Of a stretch of DNA of 64,000 nt, positions 11,156 through 23,882 are shown piece by piece. The DNA comes from Casuarina equisetifolia. Taxonomy: Eukaryota > Streptophyta > Magnoliopsida > Fagales > Casuarinaceae. A program made the position numbers and the translations under genes. The stretch spans positions 27,678,853 to 27,742,852 of the forward strand of contig CM052358.1 in the NCBI GenBank assembly GCA_028551475.1, written 5' to 3'. Below the pieces are notes generated by a model. That model saw nothing but the letters and a program-made list of their open reading frames with translations. It was not told where the DNA came from and searched no databases. The first letter of the stretch is position 1; each line of letters begins with the position of its first letter.

Positions 11156-12640
11156 GGCAGCTGCTCTCTCAACCAGAAGGAGCTAGGAAGTCTTCAAGTC
11201 TCTAGTGGAAAAAACGTACGAAATATGTATATAGAGAGAGGAAAATAATGTTCCTTTTTTACACTGATATTCTTTTTTCCTGGCGTTCTTTCATGGAAAG
11301 CAATGCATGACCGAAAGGTGATGTTTTTTAATTGCGTTCGGAGCCACTTTCATGGACTTTTTGGAATGGAGTCTGACACTGACCCAAAGTCGCGTCCGCG
11401 TCGTGTGCAAGGAAATGAGTTAACTTTTAAAGTAAGTTTTAACTTTATTTTTGACATAATATTAACAATTAAGGTTACTTTATTCTAACTTTTATTCAAC
11501 CTTAAAGCATTTAAGTGTATTTTATATGTAGGAAGTATTCATTCTACCCCATTTTATCGAGAACTCTAAGTATATCAAATGTATATAAGAATGTTAAAAA
11601 GTAGAAATCTCATGTAAAAAATTATATAAATTATTTAATAATGTCTAAAGAAAAATATTTTTTTTTCAGATTATGAGTTAATTTTTAGATTTATGTTTTA
11701 AATCTATTTCTGAACCTTTCAAAGTTCTATTTTGTCCCCTACTTCTAATTCGTGAGTTTCAACATATGACTTATTCCTAGACAAAGTTATGTGGAGGTGA
11801 ATGATTGAGTTGACATATTCATTGTTTCTTGTACATCATTCGTGTGACTTGCTTTTGTGATTTTTGTATTTGGAAAAGGAGGGACCGGGGGCTACAAGCC
11901 CGTGACTTCGTTTTCACACATGGTAAGAACTAGAAGGGCCGACGTTATGTCTGGAGCCTCCTAGATGGTGTTCGCATTGGAAGGAGTGGAAAATTCTTCT
12001 TCCATTGAAGAAGGCTACTGGAGAGTCACCAGTAACTTTTTTGTTTGTCAGTATATTCTAATGTTTAGTTTATTAGTTATTAGGGAATACTTTTTTGTTA
12101 GGAAATGGGTATTACTTTTTGTAGCCCTAACCTTGAGGACAAAATCGTTTTGAAGAGAGATTGTTTCTAACAAATGTAAATCCTCTGGACTTGATTTAGT
12201 ATATTTGTGTTGGAAAAAACTCTTTCAATGGTATTTTGTAAGTGAATATATTTTAGCTGGGCCTATAATGGGATATGTATAATTTAATTGTAACTAGCAT
12301 GATTTTATTTAGATAAGATTTAAGTAGCTGTTTTACATTCAGTTATATTTTAACTATAGGGCTGACGTATGCAATGTGGTAAGAAGTGATGTTTCGATGA
12401 CATCGATATGATGTAAGCCCTTATCTTCCTTTTATATTCTAATGAGAAAATCCCTGTTTGTTTACCCCAAAAACACTTTGCGTCTTCTCCCCTCATGGAC
12501 TGTTTGGTTTTCTAAAGATATGACTTTGCTTAATCCAAAATCAAATCACAAAATTCAAACACTCTATTCCATCACGCTATTCTAATGGCTAGCAATGTCC
12601 TTGTAAGAATGTCGCATGGTACATGTTTCAAGTTTTTATT
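11156..12640. other. WRKY B upstream flank, 'h' block and AT-rich DNA
   Basis: 11156-11300 is the 5'UTR/promoter block (AGAGAGAGGAAAATAATGTTCC, then TTACACTGATATTC). 11400-11790 matches 20340-20960 and 29800-30100. 11885-11930 is an exon-like h block with an intact ACATG|GTAAGAAC. 12000-12640 has nothing recognisable. Confidence 0.45.
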
Positions 12641-13790
12641 TTATTTTTATTTTTTTATTAATATTTGAGTTTATTCATCTAAAAATAAAATAATACAAAG
12701 ATTTAGAAGTATATTTTAGCATACAAACTCATTTAAAAAAAATCAAGTTTAGAATCTTCTAATGATTAACAAAACATTCATTTGAGAGAGTTCAATGTTT
12801 TTAAATAGAGATACTTATCCATGTACTATTTTTTTGATTTTGGCTAATAAAATTAGTATTTTAATAGCCTTAGTTTAGAAATGTCTATGATTTATTTAGA
12901 TCATATGTAATAATACATACTAAGAAAGAAAGTTTAAAGAATTTTATAGCCAAATTCTTTCTTTTAGTTGCTTTAATCATTCATTGCAATTCAAAATTCT
13001 AATCATTGATGATCTCATGAAGGCTATGTTGAGTAAAGATAGTTTGCCAAATTTATCTAGTCTAATTATACTAAAAAAAAAAGTGTAACCTATTTTCAAC
13101 TTAAAACTCATAAAAATTACAATATGGATCAAATAAGAGGACCTATTGAGATAATATTTGTGCTATAAGAAGCTTGTCTTTGCGAATGAGCTATATGATG
13201 AAGTTGTCTTTGTTGATTTCACTTGACTATATCAAGTAATGTCATTCAATGTTAACATTAATTTGATACAATTTTTTGTATGTCTTTTTATGGCAATAAA
13301 AAGGGTTGGAAAGTGTAGATGTAGGAATCTACTGTAGTTGAAGGAAACTATTGCACAACTTCTACTATTGTAGAAAATATTTCTCTACAAGTAAGTCATT
13401 CAATGAAATTTTATTTGCTGATACCATTAGTTCAAATTAAATCATATCAGTCCACTATTTTATCAACTTATTGGAGCTTCTAATTAATTGCTTGGTAACA
13501 ATATGTAAAACTAGAAAGAACTGAAGCAAGTATAGAACTTTGCTTGAAGGAGTCTCTCAAACTCCATGTCATGGTACCTTTTATGTCAAGTTGCATAACT
13601 GGTATTCTTTTGTATTTTTGATTGTGAATTCATTTACTCTGTAATGAAAATTCTAGGAGGTTTATGTGATTTCAAAGTATATATCTTAAAATTACATTAT
13701 TCTACATTTTGAGATTTAGTAATTCAAAATTCCCTTTCCTTTTTTGGTAAACAACAATTTGTAAAGCTATTTTGTTAGGATGATGGACGT
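12640..13790 (-). mobile_element. Degenerate LINE, minus strand
   Basis: Starts with a T-rich tract (the poly-A tail seen from the other strand) and the family 3' end (GAGTTTATTCATC). On the minus strand it then gives degraded reverse-transcriptase C-terminal and zinc-binding region sequence. Near 13740 the motif KKGKGI followed by remnants of LPNLKLWNKV aligns with the better copy at 41600-42540. Many stops; inactive. Confidence 0.6.
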
Positions 13791-16000
13791 TAGTATTACC
13801 TACCCATAAGAATTTTCTTACCTTTTTCTTCATCTCATAAATTGTTTGCTTCAATAATAAGAACACTTACATCCATAATGTATATGTGAAAATGAGGATT
13901 GATTTCACTAATTATAGTTTTCATACATAGCTAAGATATTTCATTCCCCATCTTTTTATACTTCCAAATATTTTATTCATCTAACCTTACAAATGGCATG
14001 AGTTAGTCTTCTTGTAATAAGGAAAACTCCAAGGATCTAATTAGGTATGTACCCATGGGGAAAAGACAATGGTCAAGAATAAGGCATTGTTCCTACTTTG
14101 ACAACACTAAGAAGAATATTTGACATTTGCTGGCATTATAATTTAAATTGTATATTTATTATTTTTTTGTTAGATATTTGACACTTGTTAGATAAAGTTA
14201 ATTCTTTTTCTCTTTGTATTTACGTTAAGGGGATAGCTATAGATTGCCACTGCAAGTTGATACTACACAACCATAACCTCTTCAAATTGATATTAACTTA
14301 ACTATTAAAGTGATCCAATTACAATAGCCATGATAGACGTCTTTTAATCTAGGAACAAATTATAGGAATACAAGCATAAAGTTTTTACTTTTCCGAATTC
14401 GTATTGATGAAGAAAAAGAACTGCCTTTCTGGCAGCTATCATTGGTTCAAGGGGCTACATTTTTTAACTCTCGACACAAAGTTGTACTTCGGCTCCAGAC
14501 AAACTGTTTAGCTTCATGCGGTTCCTCCCAAGTCCATGAAAAATAAGATAAGATGCATAATGAATGAAGCGGACTGGGACAAATGGGCAGGGAAAATCCA
14601 ATAAGATGCCACCAAATGGATAATTGTTCAACTCAATGTGATAAGGCTCATTTTGATGGTGAAGAGCGTACAAGGAGAGTGTTAATTGTGATAATCAGAT
14701 CAAAAGAGGATAAATTGGCCGACAAATTGACATAACAAAGTCAGAATGTGGCAAAAGACAAAGCTGCAGGGATGACTACATTCAGATCAACTTATCAAGG
14801 TATTTAGTTCAAGGCAGGCAGATGAGCGGCACCTCTACTATTCGTATCAAAACCATATCTCAGTTTCCATAATCAAGCCTTTATTGTGGATCCCACGGGA
14901 TGTTGAGATCAAGTATCCCCTGGGCAGCCCCTAAATCCTGGAAATGAAAAGAAAACAACTTTGAGGTTGGATTTAGAGGTCCCGTTATAAATATGCTCTT
15001 TTGTGAAAGATTCAGGTCCCTTACTTATGAAAGGGTTTCATTGAGAAAATGGATTATTTAAGCTTATAAAGGACATTATAAGTGCTTCACTTATAAGTCT
15101 TTTTGTTTAATATTCTCCCACAATATAAGCTCACTTTACTAACATATGAAAGTTTCAGCTCTACCTCTCTTCAGAATTTTTCATTGACGCGAGACTTGTA
15201 ATGTTTTGTGAGTATTTAGAAAGGCTTAAAATAATAATACTTAAAAAACCCTTTCATCCTCTCATGCTTCAAAATGATAAAGGATGTCGAATGGAAATCT
15301 ATCCTCGATTTTGAATTTCTTTATTCAATTCAAAGCATGATCAAAGCCACATATTTATAGCGTTAACTGTTTACTCTCTACGAAGAAGGATGAGTTACAT
15401 TTAGTTTCCTCATGATTGAACACAACTTTATTAATCTCACTGACTTTTCACTCATACCCAAAGGAAAGGGGCAAACACTAGTCTATAAGTACCCAGATTT
15501 GAAGGATAATGTTCAGATTAGTCAATACAAGCAGCAAAAGGGTAAAAAGACATACTATAGATAGGAAAAGGAAGAAAACCACTATCACTTAGAATTATGA
15601 TGTCAGTAAAAATAAAATGAATGCAATAAAATACATGATTTAAATTAATTTTCCATAAAAATTACTTTATTTTTATCAAAATAAAAGAAACCAAAACTGA
15701 AAACTGTATGACGAGTAATATAATTTTTAAAAGCAAGTTAGAACTAGTCTAACTAGTTTCTATCTAAAAATAACTTTGATGCTCAATTGGAAATGATGTA
15801 TATCACATTATTTAAATCTTGTTTTAGTATCCATCATATGGCCTTTATATAGGGTTTGTGAAGGTCTAACAATAATAACATGTCAGTAACAGAATTTCCA
15901 ACAAAGAGTGAAAGTGAAACTACACATAAAATAATGAGAATTAGTAGTGTCAATGAAAAGTTGACATAAATAAATTTAACTACTAGGAGTCACCTTTTCT
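13791..16000. other. Module spacer
   Basis: No gene. 14230-14420 is the ACAACCATAACCTC block. 14420-14970 is a conserved stretch (CGGTTCCTCCCAAGTCCATG, GATGCCACCAAATGG, ATCCCACGGGATGTTG) also found at 22090-22980 and 31530-31900. A 69-codon minus-strand frame there (14464-14673) keeps partial similarity between copies, but indels shift it, so I do not call it coding. 15000-15130 matches 23010-23090 plus 23590-23640. 15900-16000 is the AGTGAAACTACACATAAAAT block. 15130-15830 shows nothing. Confidence 0.4.
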
Positions 16001-16244
16001 TAAAACAGGTTTAAAGTGTATTTATAACATGTATAGGAGGGCCTTTATATAGGGTTTGTGAAGGACTAACAATAATAACATGTCTATGACAGGATTCCCA
16101 AGTTTGGCTAAAATAAGGGGAGTGCTTAATATACATAGATATAAGATTCCTGGATTTGAATAGAATAGATTTCCTTAACAGTTACTGATTCCACTTTGGA
16201 TTCAACTTGATAGGAAAATGATGGTTTCTAATGGCCTAATCCAC

Positions 16245-16470
16245 TTAACATTCTATTATTAAACCACAACAAACTTTCATTCGGTCAGAAGGATGCTTAA
16301 TACAGTTCAAGGAAATTTGGTCAGAAGAATACTTATACCTGTCATAGTAGAGTCGGGTGCAGCATACCCATTTGTTCCCATTATGCGAGTAGAAACGTGA
16401 GAATGGTCTTGCATGGCCAAAGTCAAAGAGCTTTGTATTGTAGTGATGTTTGTTGACAATGCATACAAAA
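16245..16470 (-). pseudogene. RLCK-VII kinase exon fragment, copy 2
   Basis: Minus strand near 16455-16340 encodes DYNTKLFDFG, a short deletion, and then in another frame HSHVSTRIMGTNGYAAPDST followed by MT and an intact donor AG|GTATAAG. This is the activation-segment exon of the kinase at 6845-7730, and it keeps DFG and more of the loop than that copy. The adjoining intron at 16030-16140 matches 7195-7290. No other kinase exons are seen, so it is a fragment. Confidence 0.75.
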
Positions 16471-16589
16471 TCCACAGTTTTTAAGTGAAACTTGGCGGTT
16501 TAGACTTAAGCATGAAGAATGGAAATTTTTATCTCACGATAATAGAACAGTACGAAAAACAAACATTTCTTCTGAAATTTTAACCTTAT

Positions 16590-16945
16590 TCCCAATTACA
16601 ACCGATTTGCTGGATACAATCCTTGCTAGTCTCATCCGCACCTTTGTGAATTCTGGCGTTTGCAAGTTGCCGCCACATGTGCGAAGGAAACAGCCCGACT
16701 CTGTTAACAAGGAAGAATGAGGGAAACCAATCCCTGGCTGATAGTTGTTTAGTTGAGTTAGTTGGGGTCACCTGTGATTGGGTTGCGAGTACTTGGGCTT
16801 ATCATGGTTGGTTGTTCTGATTTCTGTAATTAGATGGGCCTCCGATCCTTGTTTGTGTCTATGTATGCGTTTGAATCTATAATCAGTAGACGCGCAGTTG
16901 CCGAAGTCAATTTGCTGGCCTTTTCAATGTCTAATGTAAAATACG
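16590..16945. promoter_or_regulatory. Gene X promoter remnant with site II and W-box, copy 3
   Basis: Matches 900-1180 (GTTTGCAAGTTGCCGCCACATG; CCAATCCCTGGCTGATAG). Site II motifs are TTGGGCT near 16794 and ATGGGCC at 16834-16840; one W-box core AGTCAA is at 16905-16910, and the second is lost. The gene X exon itself is absent here. Confidence 0.5.
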
Positions 16946-17059
16946 TGCATAAGGCCGTTTATTTATTTATTTACTAGTTTACGTAAAGTGGGGTTTTGGC
17001 GTGTCGAGCTAGATATAGGTCTTGGATGGTCCAAAATCAAATAATGAGCTATTGGCAAG

Positions 17060-17290
17060 TTGATTTTAATATATATATATATTTTTTATGAATATGTGAG
17101 TTTATTCATTAAAGAATAAAAGAGTACAAAAATTTAGAGGCATACCTCAACATTACAATTTATTTAAGAGAAAATTGAATATGAAATCCTCTAATTATGA
17201 TATAATAAAACATTTGTTTGAGAGAATTTGATATTCCTAAATGGAGACGTCATTCCACATATTACTTTTATGATTCTAGCCAATAAAATT
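17060..17290 (-). mobile_element. LINE 3' end, severely 5'-truncated
   Basis: The stretch from the T-rich run near 17075 through GTGAGTTTATTCATT to CCAATAAAATTGGTATTTCA matches the 3' end of the LINE at 12640 and the copy near 50060. Module A and B flanks lack it at the matching place (1260-1290, 9370-9395), so it inserted into module C. Confidence 0.6.
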
Positions 17291-18485
17291 GGTATTTCAA
17301 CAGTAAAATACTTCAAATTATTTATGACATTTTTATTACAATAATCAAATTATATTATTAATTGAATCATTCAATTTGATGGTAAATTTTAGGATTAACA
17401 ATCTAGAAATGGCCCAAACTTTGGTTCTTAAAGAATTACCAAATTCACAACGTGTTTGAAAATTATAATGCTTTTCTTTTATTATAAGAAGAAACTTATG
17501 TATGTCAATGAATCAATAGCTCATTAGTTAGCTACTAGCTGCCTAGGACCTAGATCATGGATTCAATATTTTATACCTTCGAGTCCCCTTTGCCTAACAA
17601 AAAAAGAAATTGAAAAAGGAAAAAGAAACTTTATAAGTTTAGGGTTTTTGACCGCTACTCATCTATGGTAAATAAACACTTGATATGATTTGGTTTTAGT
17701 CATATGACATTTTGGTTCTTAAATTTCATGAATTAAAGGTATGGTGCAGATTAGTTACATACATTTGTTTCTTCTATTATCACCTCTATTTAATAAACAA
17801 TGTTTATTATTATTTGAAAGGCAACACATGGCAAGTGTAATGCTTATGGAAATGGTTCTTCCACCTAAAGAATATGGCTATAACATTTCCTAATTTGTTT
17901 CAATCTACGAGTAGTCAACATAGTTAATCAAAATATTTTTGAGTGAAATGTCAAGTATTATATATTATCAAATGAAATACAGATTTCTTCAATTACAATA
18001 ATATCATCTAAGCTTAGAAATTGCATTTGGAAAAATTTAAAGTACTTGCAAAAACTTACTACAATTTATATGTTGTAATCCCTTGATTGATAAAATTTTA
18101 CCTTTCACATCTTTCTTGATTTTTACTACAATAGTCAAGCTAGTTGATCCAAATTTGTATTAGGAACATTTTAAGACGCATTATATACTACCAATGCATG
18201 CAATATATGCACTTCACTGATTTGAATTAGCTAAAAATTTAGAAAATATAGAAGTCTTGTGATGATTCATGATGTCAAAACTTCAAAGATAACAAAACTA
18301 AAAAAGGAGAATCTTTCTTAAGGATATTAGACATATGGCAAACTTGGATAATTTTCTAGTAGGAATGTCAAAACAAAAGAAAATACATTTATTTTTATTA
18401 AGTGCAAGGCTTTCTACAAGACTAGCTTCTCACACGAGGAAAAAGCCTTAGAAAGGTGGGAGGTAGAATTAGGATTTTAATTGTC
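17291..18485. repeat. 3'-flank block of module C
   Basis: Collinear with 1290-2350 and 9390-10340 and contains the best SINE copy. 17940-18140 carries extra sequence (TACAATTTATATGTTG, TTTCTTGATTTTTACTACAA) similar to 33250-33330 and 48160-48250. AATAAA signals in minus orientation (18388-18393, 18394-18399) lie about 255 nt beyond the copy C stop. Confidence 0.6.
17500..17623 (+). mobile_element. tRNA-like SINE, best copy (module C)
   Basis: Box A-like TAGCTCATTAGTTAGC, later GGATTCAAT and TTCGAGTCCCC (box B-like), then TTTGCCTAACA and an A-rich tail. Flanked by AGAAACTTAT at 17490-17499 and AGAAACTTTAT at 17624-17634, an imperfect target duplication. Paralogues at 25535, 38950 and 54235 show the uninterrupted site. 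Family unknown. Confidence 0.55.
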
Positions 18486-18653
18486 ATTATCAAGATGAGA
18501 AGCTAATGGATTTTTGAGAAGTTGCTCATTATCATGTTGAGAAGCTGATTGATATTCAAAAACTTGCTCATTATTGTGATGAGAAGCTGATCGATTTCCA
18601 AAAACTTGTGTCCACAAGTCATATTGGTTGGCACTTGAAGATGGAGTTTGTGA

Positions 18654-20053
18654 CTAGGAAGAGCTAGATTCTGCAAGTGCTGAGGCATGATTATGTACCC
18701 CCTCAAACACCACTCGGACTGTTCCAAGCTTTGAGGTTGACCACTCAACTTTCTTCCGTGCAGAACAATTGCTTCTTTGGCACTTGAAGTAACTTCTAAA
18801 TACATGCATTAAAATGGAACTAAGATGAGCACTTCTTTGCTTAACATATACCAAAATAGGATGACTTTGCACATAAATAACAAAAAATAAAAAAATAAAA
18901 ATTCTGTACCTATTTTTGCCTATATTTTTTATAAACTTTTGGCCATACTTCCTCCATTTGTACCCATCTTCTGGTGAGATAAATTTGCTGCCTCGTGCGT
19001 CGGCTTCTCTTTCTCCTCTGTGTCCTCCCTCCATCTCCCTAGTAGAACATGAAGACGGTCAAACAAACTTATCCTTCTATAACCCATAGGAGAATGAGTT
19101 GTGTCGAGCTCGGCGCTCAAATATGTTTTTGCTAATAACCCATAGTGGAATGCATAAACTTTTCCTCACACATATCTTACGTTCTATACCTATGTTTGAA
19201 TTTATGCATGCTTCAATGTGAGAGAAGAAATGAGGAGGGGTGGTGTTGGGTTCCTGATATTCTCCATTTTCAGCCATTAGGTCCTATGATTTTCAAAAAA
19301 CGGGGTACAAAAGAAACAGAAGGAAGATCGCTTCCTTATCTCAATGAACTCTTGATCAGAAGGGAGGGAAAGTATTCGCATCAGGATAAAGCATATGCAG
19401 ATAGTGATGCTAGAAACTGACAGGAGGAAAAACATACAAAAAGAAAAAGAATAGGGGTGGAAGCCAAATGCAAGGCCGAAGTGCACCTCCATGGTAAGTC
19501 CGTTAGTATATCGTGTGGGTGATAAAACTGGACGTGGAGGTGGATCTGAGGTTAAAACAAGAAACCCTAGCAGAAGATCCTCGTATTCACTAAATTATCA
19601 TCTTCTATATGTATGTGTTTCTACTGAACAGATTAGATCCAACCACCCAAAACCAAGTCGATCAAAGTACAGGAAAACACTGAACTTAGATACCCGACAA
19701 ATCAAGATCGGGGGACAAAGACCACCAAACTTACATCAAAGCATTTCAGACTACCTCCCTACTCGTACTGCTCATATTACATGCAAAAAAGGAGTTCAAA
19801 GCAACTAAAAAGAAGAAAACGCACACAGCATGCAGTCAGATGTTATGATCGACGGCAAAGACATAAGTTAGATCTATGCGATCTATGAAGATCCGTTAAA
19901 CATCAGAAATAAGAGGAAACCACTTGAAAGTATGTGTCTTTGGTCGATATTTTACTTTCGTCTTCCTCGGAACTTCTAGGTTTGACAAAACTAATGAGAG
20001 AAGGGGAAGGAGACAAACATGGAGGTTTGTCTTGGTTGGGAAGCTTCACTCAT
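18654..20053 (-). CDS. WRKY transcription factor copy C, short three-exon gene
   Basis: Exons: 20019-20053 (35 nt), 18910-19038 (129 nt), 18654-18795 (142 nt); 306 nt in all, so 101 residues. Exon 1 reads MSEASQPRQTS and ends in phase 2 before a GTTTGT donor; exon 2 starts after CTACTAG; intron 2 is 114 nt with GTACAG/TATTTAG. WRKYGQK is at residues 40-46, finger Cys at 60 and 65, and His at 89 and 91 (C-X4-C-X23-H-X-H, a group I/II type finger). The protein stops at TAG (18654-18656) ten residues after the finger, where copy D continues for 69. A WRKY protein binds W-boxes in the nucleus; with almost no tail this could be a bare DNA-binding, possibly competing, form, or simply a truncated pseudogene. 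Exon 1 is my inference from phase and conservation across copies. Confidence 0.6.
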
Positions 20054-22499
20054 GGTAGCTGCTCTCTCAACCAGAAGGAGCTAACGGGTATTCAAATCTC
20101 CGGTGGAAGAAAGGTATTGTGGTATATAAAGAGACAGAGAGAGATAGAGAGGAAAATACTGTTCCTTTTTCACGCTATATTCTTTTTCCTGGGGCATTCT
20201 TCCTGTGGAAGTAAACTCTCGAAAAATAATCTTTTATTTTAGTTTGAATGGAACATAGAAGTAATCAAAAGTCGGCGAGTCCCCTCTTCACATGTGGCCC
20301 TCTTCGCAAAGCGCATTGGACAACGGTAAAGTGACGTCCGCATAATGATGTGGGAAATTAGTTAACTTTTAAACTAAATTTTAGTTTTATTTTAAACATT
20401 TTTAGTTTGATTTTAAATTCTATTTTCTTCTACACTAATATTTATTCAGCCTGAACTATTTAAGTATGTTCAATAAGCAAAAGGTATTTATTATATCTTG
20501 TTTAATTTGAGCTTAAAGTGTATTCAATTTATACAAAAATGCTAAAAATAAAAGTTTCACATTAGAGGTATTAATCCTATTGACAAGAATTATGAAAAAT
20601 AGTGCGTGAGAGAGTATTTATATTTAAAAATATTATAAATTTTCAGATAAATATTTTGTTATATCATAGTTTAAAGATTTCAATCTTGTTTTTTTTTTAT
20701 TTTTAGATAAACTTTGTAATGTTGAGATATGTCTTTTAATTTTTTAATTTTTTAATTTTTAAATGAATAAATTAACATATTTATTATAAAAAAGAGAAGA
20801 CATAAGATTATTCAATAACATCTAAATATTTTAAGAAAAAGTCTTTCTAAATTTTATATTAGCTTTTAGACCTATTTTCAAAGGTTATCAAGTACTATTT
20901 CCTCATCTACTTCTAGTACACGAGTTTCAACGTTTGGCTTATTACCAGACCAAAAAGTAATGAGTATCGACAAAAATAATCATTATTCGTGCGACTAACT
21001 TTTGTTATTTTTCGTATGTCTAATAGGAGCCGCCGGATGATCCAAGGCCATGACTTCGTTTTTCACACATGGTAAGAACCAGAGATCAGTTAAAGCACGA
21101 GCTGGGACCGTAGCTGCCCACACGAAGGTGTCTCCCCCGCCTTCACAGCACTAGCGGGCTACTGAGGGTGGTGGGAAAGTTCTCGTGAGGATAAACACAG
21201 GAAAATGTGAAAGTTGACTGCAGCCTAATCGAAAGAAATAGCAGAAGAATCTTGAATGGCATTCTATTCGCAGTTGCTAATGAATGACAGCATTTTTTTA
21301 ACATTTTGTACATGAAATGATGGACCTACCACTACAACATAAATGAAAGAACAATACAAATAAAAGAGAAAAAACAGTCCAAACAACACAAATATTCAAC
21401 AATTTGGCTACATCGTTTTTCTTGTTGTTGGGCCTCACGCGTCTATTCACACTTTTACAGACAAATTTGGTTGTGAGCTCAAGATCACCAATCCAATAAA
21501 ACAAGGGACATTTCTCAAGAACGCTTCATTTTCACTAAGGGAAGGAGACATTTATTAAATCTAAACTATTCTTTAAGTTCATATCTTATCATTCATTATA
21601 TCAATTATAACATTCCTTTTCTACCGTGGTCCAACTACAGCCATACGGCAATGTCACTTCATTGTGTGGGTTCTTCTTATAGGTTGATTTTGAATAAAAA
21701 ATGATCTAACTCTTGTTCACTAAGACATATAAATTCTTGTATTTACTTTGTTTACAAAGGTCTCCGAAAAGGAAAGAAAAATTACAAATAAAATCACATA
21801 TGAAATCCTAAATTAACGGTGACAATAGAAGTTTAACACAAATAAATTTAACTGTTAGGAATAGCTTTTTATAAAACAAAATTGGAAGAAAAGTCTAAGT
21901 AGAAATTCTAATAAATTTAGATAGCTTCAATGCACACTCATTTTTATTTTGTGGATTCTTATTAAATATAGTTAATTCTTTTTTGTCTTTGTATTTACCT
22001 TGTCATATTGATGAACTAAAAGCACTAACATATTGATGAAATAAAAGCACTAACATATTGATGAAATAAAAGCACTAACTTTTTGGGCAGTTACCATGGG
22101 TTGAAGGGCTACCGTTTCAATTACGAACACAAAGTTGTTCTTCGGCTCCACACAAATTGATAACTGCTACAGACAAGGGAATAATGGGATAGCCGTAGAG
22201 ATGTATGCATTTCAAACAACGTTTACGGATGTTCTATGACTTCATTTGTACAAGAATTTGCCGGAGTTTGAGTGGGAAAGAGGTTGAAAATATCTCAAAT
22301 ATCTTTGATACCTATTTGCTTCGTTCTTGGATTTAGTTAAAGCTGCAATATTGTTGCCTTAAGCTTTGGTTAAAGTTTGACAGAGCTATGCCTTTTTTCC
22401 AGTGAGATAAATGCAGTAGGAGTTCCCTGTCTTTCACTTTTGCGTGTGTCGGGCAGCAACTTTGACTTTTTCTTCATGTTTGATGTGGCTTCCTTCAAT
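20054..22499. other. WRKY C promoter, 'h' block, AT-rich spacer
   Basis: 20054-20240 is the CT-rich 5'UTR (as GA on the plus strand) and proximal promoter of copy C. 20250-20350 matches 28680-28770. 20340-20960 is the same block as 11400-11790. 21045-21250 is an h block with GACTTCG...ACATG|GTAAGAACC. 21290-21530 matches 30410-30530 and 30905-30975, and 21680-22080 matches 31130-31480. No gene is supported. Confidence 0.45.
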
Positions 22500-23082
22500 T
22501 CTATATTCTTGACAACTCCCTTACAGAAATTTGTTTAGCTTCATGCGGTTCGTCCCATGTCCATGAAAAATAAGATAAGATGCATAAGTAATGAATCGGA
22601 CTGGGACAAATGGCAAGGGAAATCCAATACGATGCCACCAGATGGATAATTGTAGAACCCAATGGGATAAAGGCTCATTTGATGGTGAAAAGGGTGTAAA
22701 GAGAGTGTTACTTTTGGTAATAAGAGCAAACAAGGACAAATTGACTAACAAATTGGCATAACAAAGTTAGGATGTGGCAAAAGACAAAGCTTAAGAGATG
22801 ACCGATTTAGGTCAACTTATGAAGTTCTTTAATTGTAAGGAAGGAAGGCATTTGACCTGCATCTACTATTGGTATCAAAACCAAATCTCACTTTCCACAA
22901 TCAAGCCCTTATTGCGGATCCCATAGACATGTTGATTTAAGTGTCACTTGGGAGCTCCTAAATTCTGGAAATGAAAATAAACACCTATGAGATCAGATTT
23001 GGAGGACCATTGTAAATACACTCTTTTGTGAATGACCAAGTCCCTCACCTATCAAATGACTTTATTGATGAGATGGATTGTT
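22500..23082. repeat. Conserved spacer block, copy 2
   Basis: Collinear with 14460-15060 and partly with 31600-31880 (GCTTCATGCGGTTCGTCCCA; TAAGATAAGATGCATAA). Short frames on the minus strand (22521-22751) are not conserved in frame between copies. Function unknown; I read it as part of the duplicated module. Confidence 0.5.
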
Positions 23083-23590
23083 TAAAATTGTAAGACAATT
23101 TAATCTTTTCTTATATTGTGATTTTTGTCGATCCTATGTTGAAAACATGAATCATCCTTTCTTTAAATGTCCATGGACAATGAGGGTTTGGAAAACTATC
23201 CTTACTCAAAATGGAATTAGACGTGATATTGGAGAATGGAATGAAGAATTTTAATGGATGATCAGGGCAACTAAAGGAAAGGATTTGGCTACCAAACTTC
23301 TTAAGTTATCTTTTTAGCTTGCATTTATTGTACATGGGCAAAACGTAATAGAAGATGATTTCAAAGTAAAATAGTAGACATTCCAATCATGTTAGCTAAA
23401 GTAAGGAAAATTGTACGAGGGAGAGCTTCTTTGTTTAAAAATATTAAATCCTCACAAGAAAATGTTATTTTGAGTGAGATTTGGAGGCTTCTAACCTCTA
23501 TATTTTCATAATTCTTGTAATTCTGGAATATGTCCCTATGCTTTTGTACACTACTTCTTATTAATGCATACTTACATTTCCACAAGAAAA
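23083..23590 (+). mobile_element. LINE 3' fragment with RT zinc-binding region
   Basis: Plus-strand frame fragments read YVENMNHPFFKCPWTMRVWK, then IRATKGKDLATKLL and ENVILSEIWRLL, typical of the zf-RVT region after plant LINE reverse transcriptases. It ends in TTAATGCATACTTACATTTC and an A-rich tail. It splits the spacer block whose uninterrupted form is at 15060-15130. Stops make it inactive. Confidence 0.75.
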
Positions 23591-23882
23591 AAAATCTCCT
23601 CTTCTAGTATAAGCTCATTATAATATTATGTGAAAAATTTAGATTTGTATCGCTTCAGAAAACCTCATTAAGGTGAGAGCTTGTTCAAGCTTACAAGGTT
23701 TACATTACAAGCATCCTATTCTTTAATATTTTTTAATTTTATTTTCCTTAAAACGCATTGGAATTTTTTTGGTCTAGAAAATTTAAATTTAAACAATAAA
23801 AATAACTTTTTGTAAGTACTTACAAAAGCTTAAAATAATAATACTTTCAAAAAAAAAAAATCTTCCTCTTATGCTTCAAAAT

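Noticed and set aside
19077..19277. MAEN... frame upstream of WRKY copy C as a first exon
   Set aside because: A plausible ATG and donor exist, but the phase does not fit exon 2 and copies A, D and F have TAG at codon 8; the MSEASQ exon fits phase and donor in all copies.
14464..22751. Short minus-strand frames around GCTTCATGCGG as a conserved small protein
   Set aside because: The DNA is conserved among three copies, but indels shift the frames and the starts differ.
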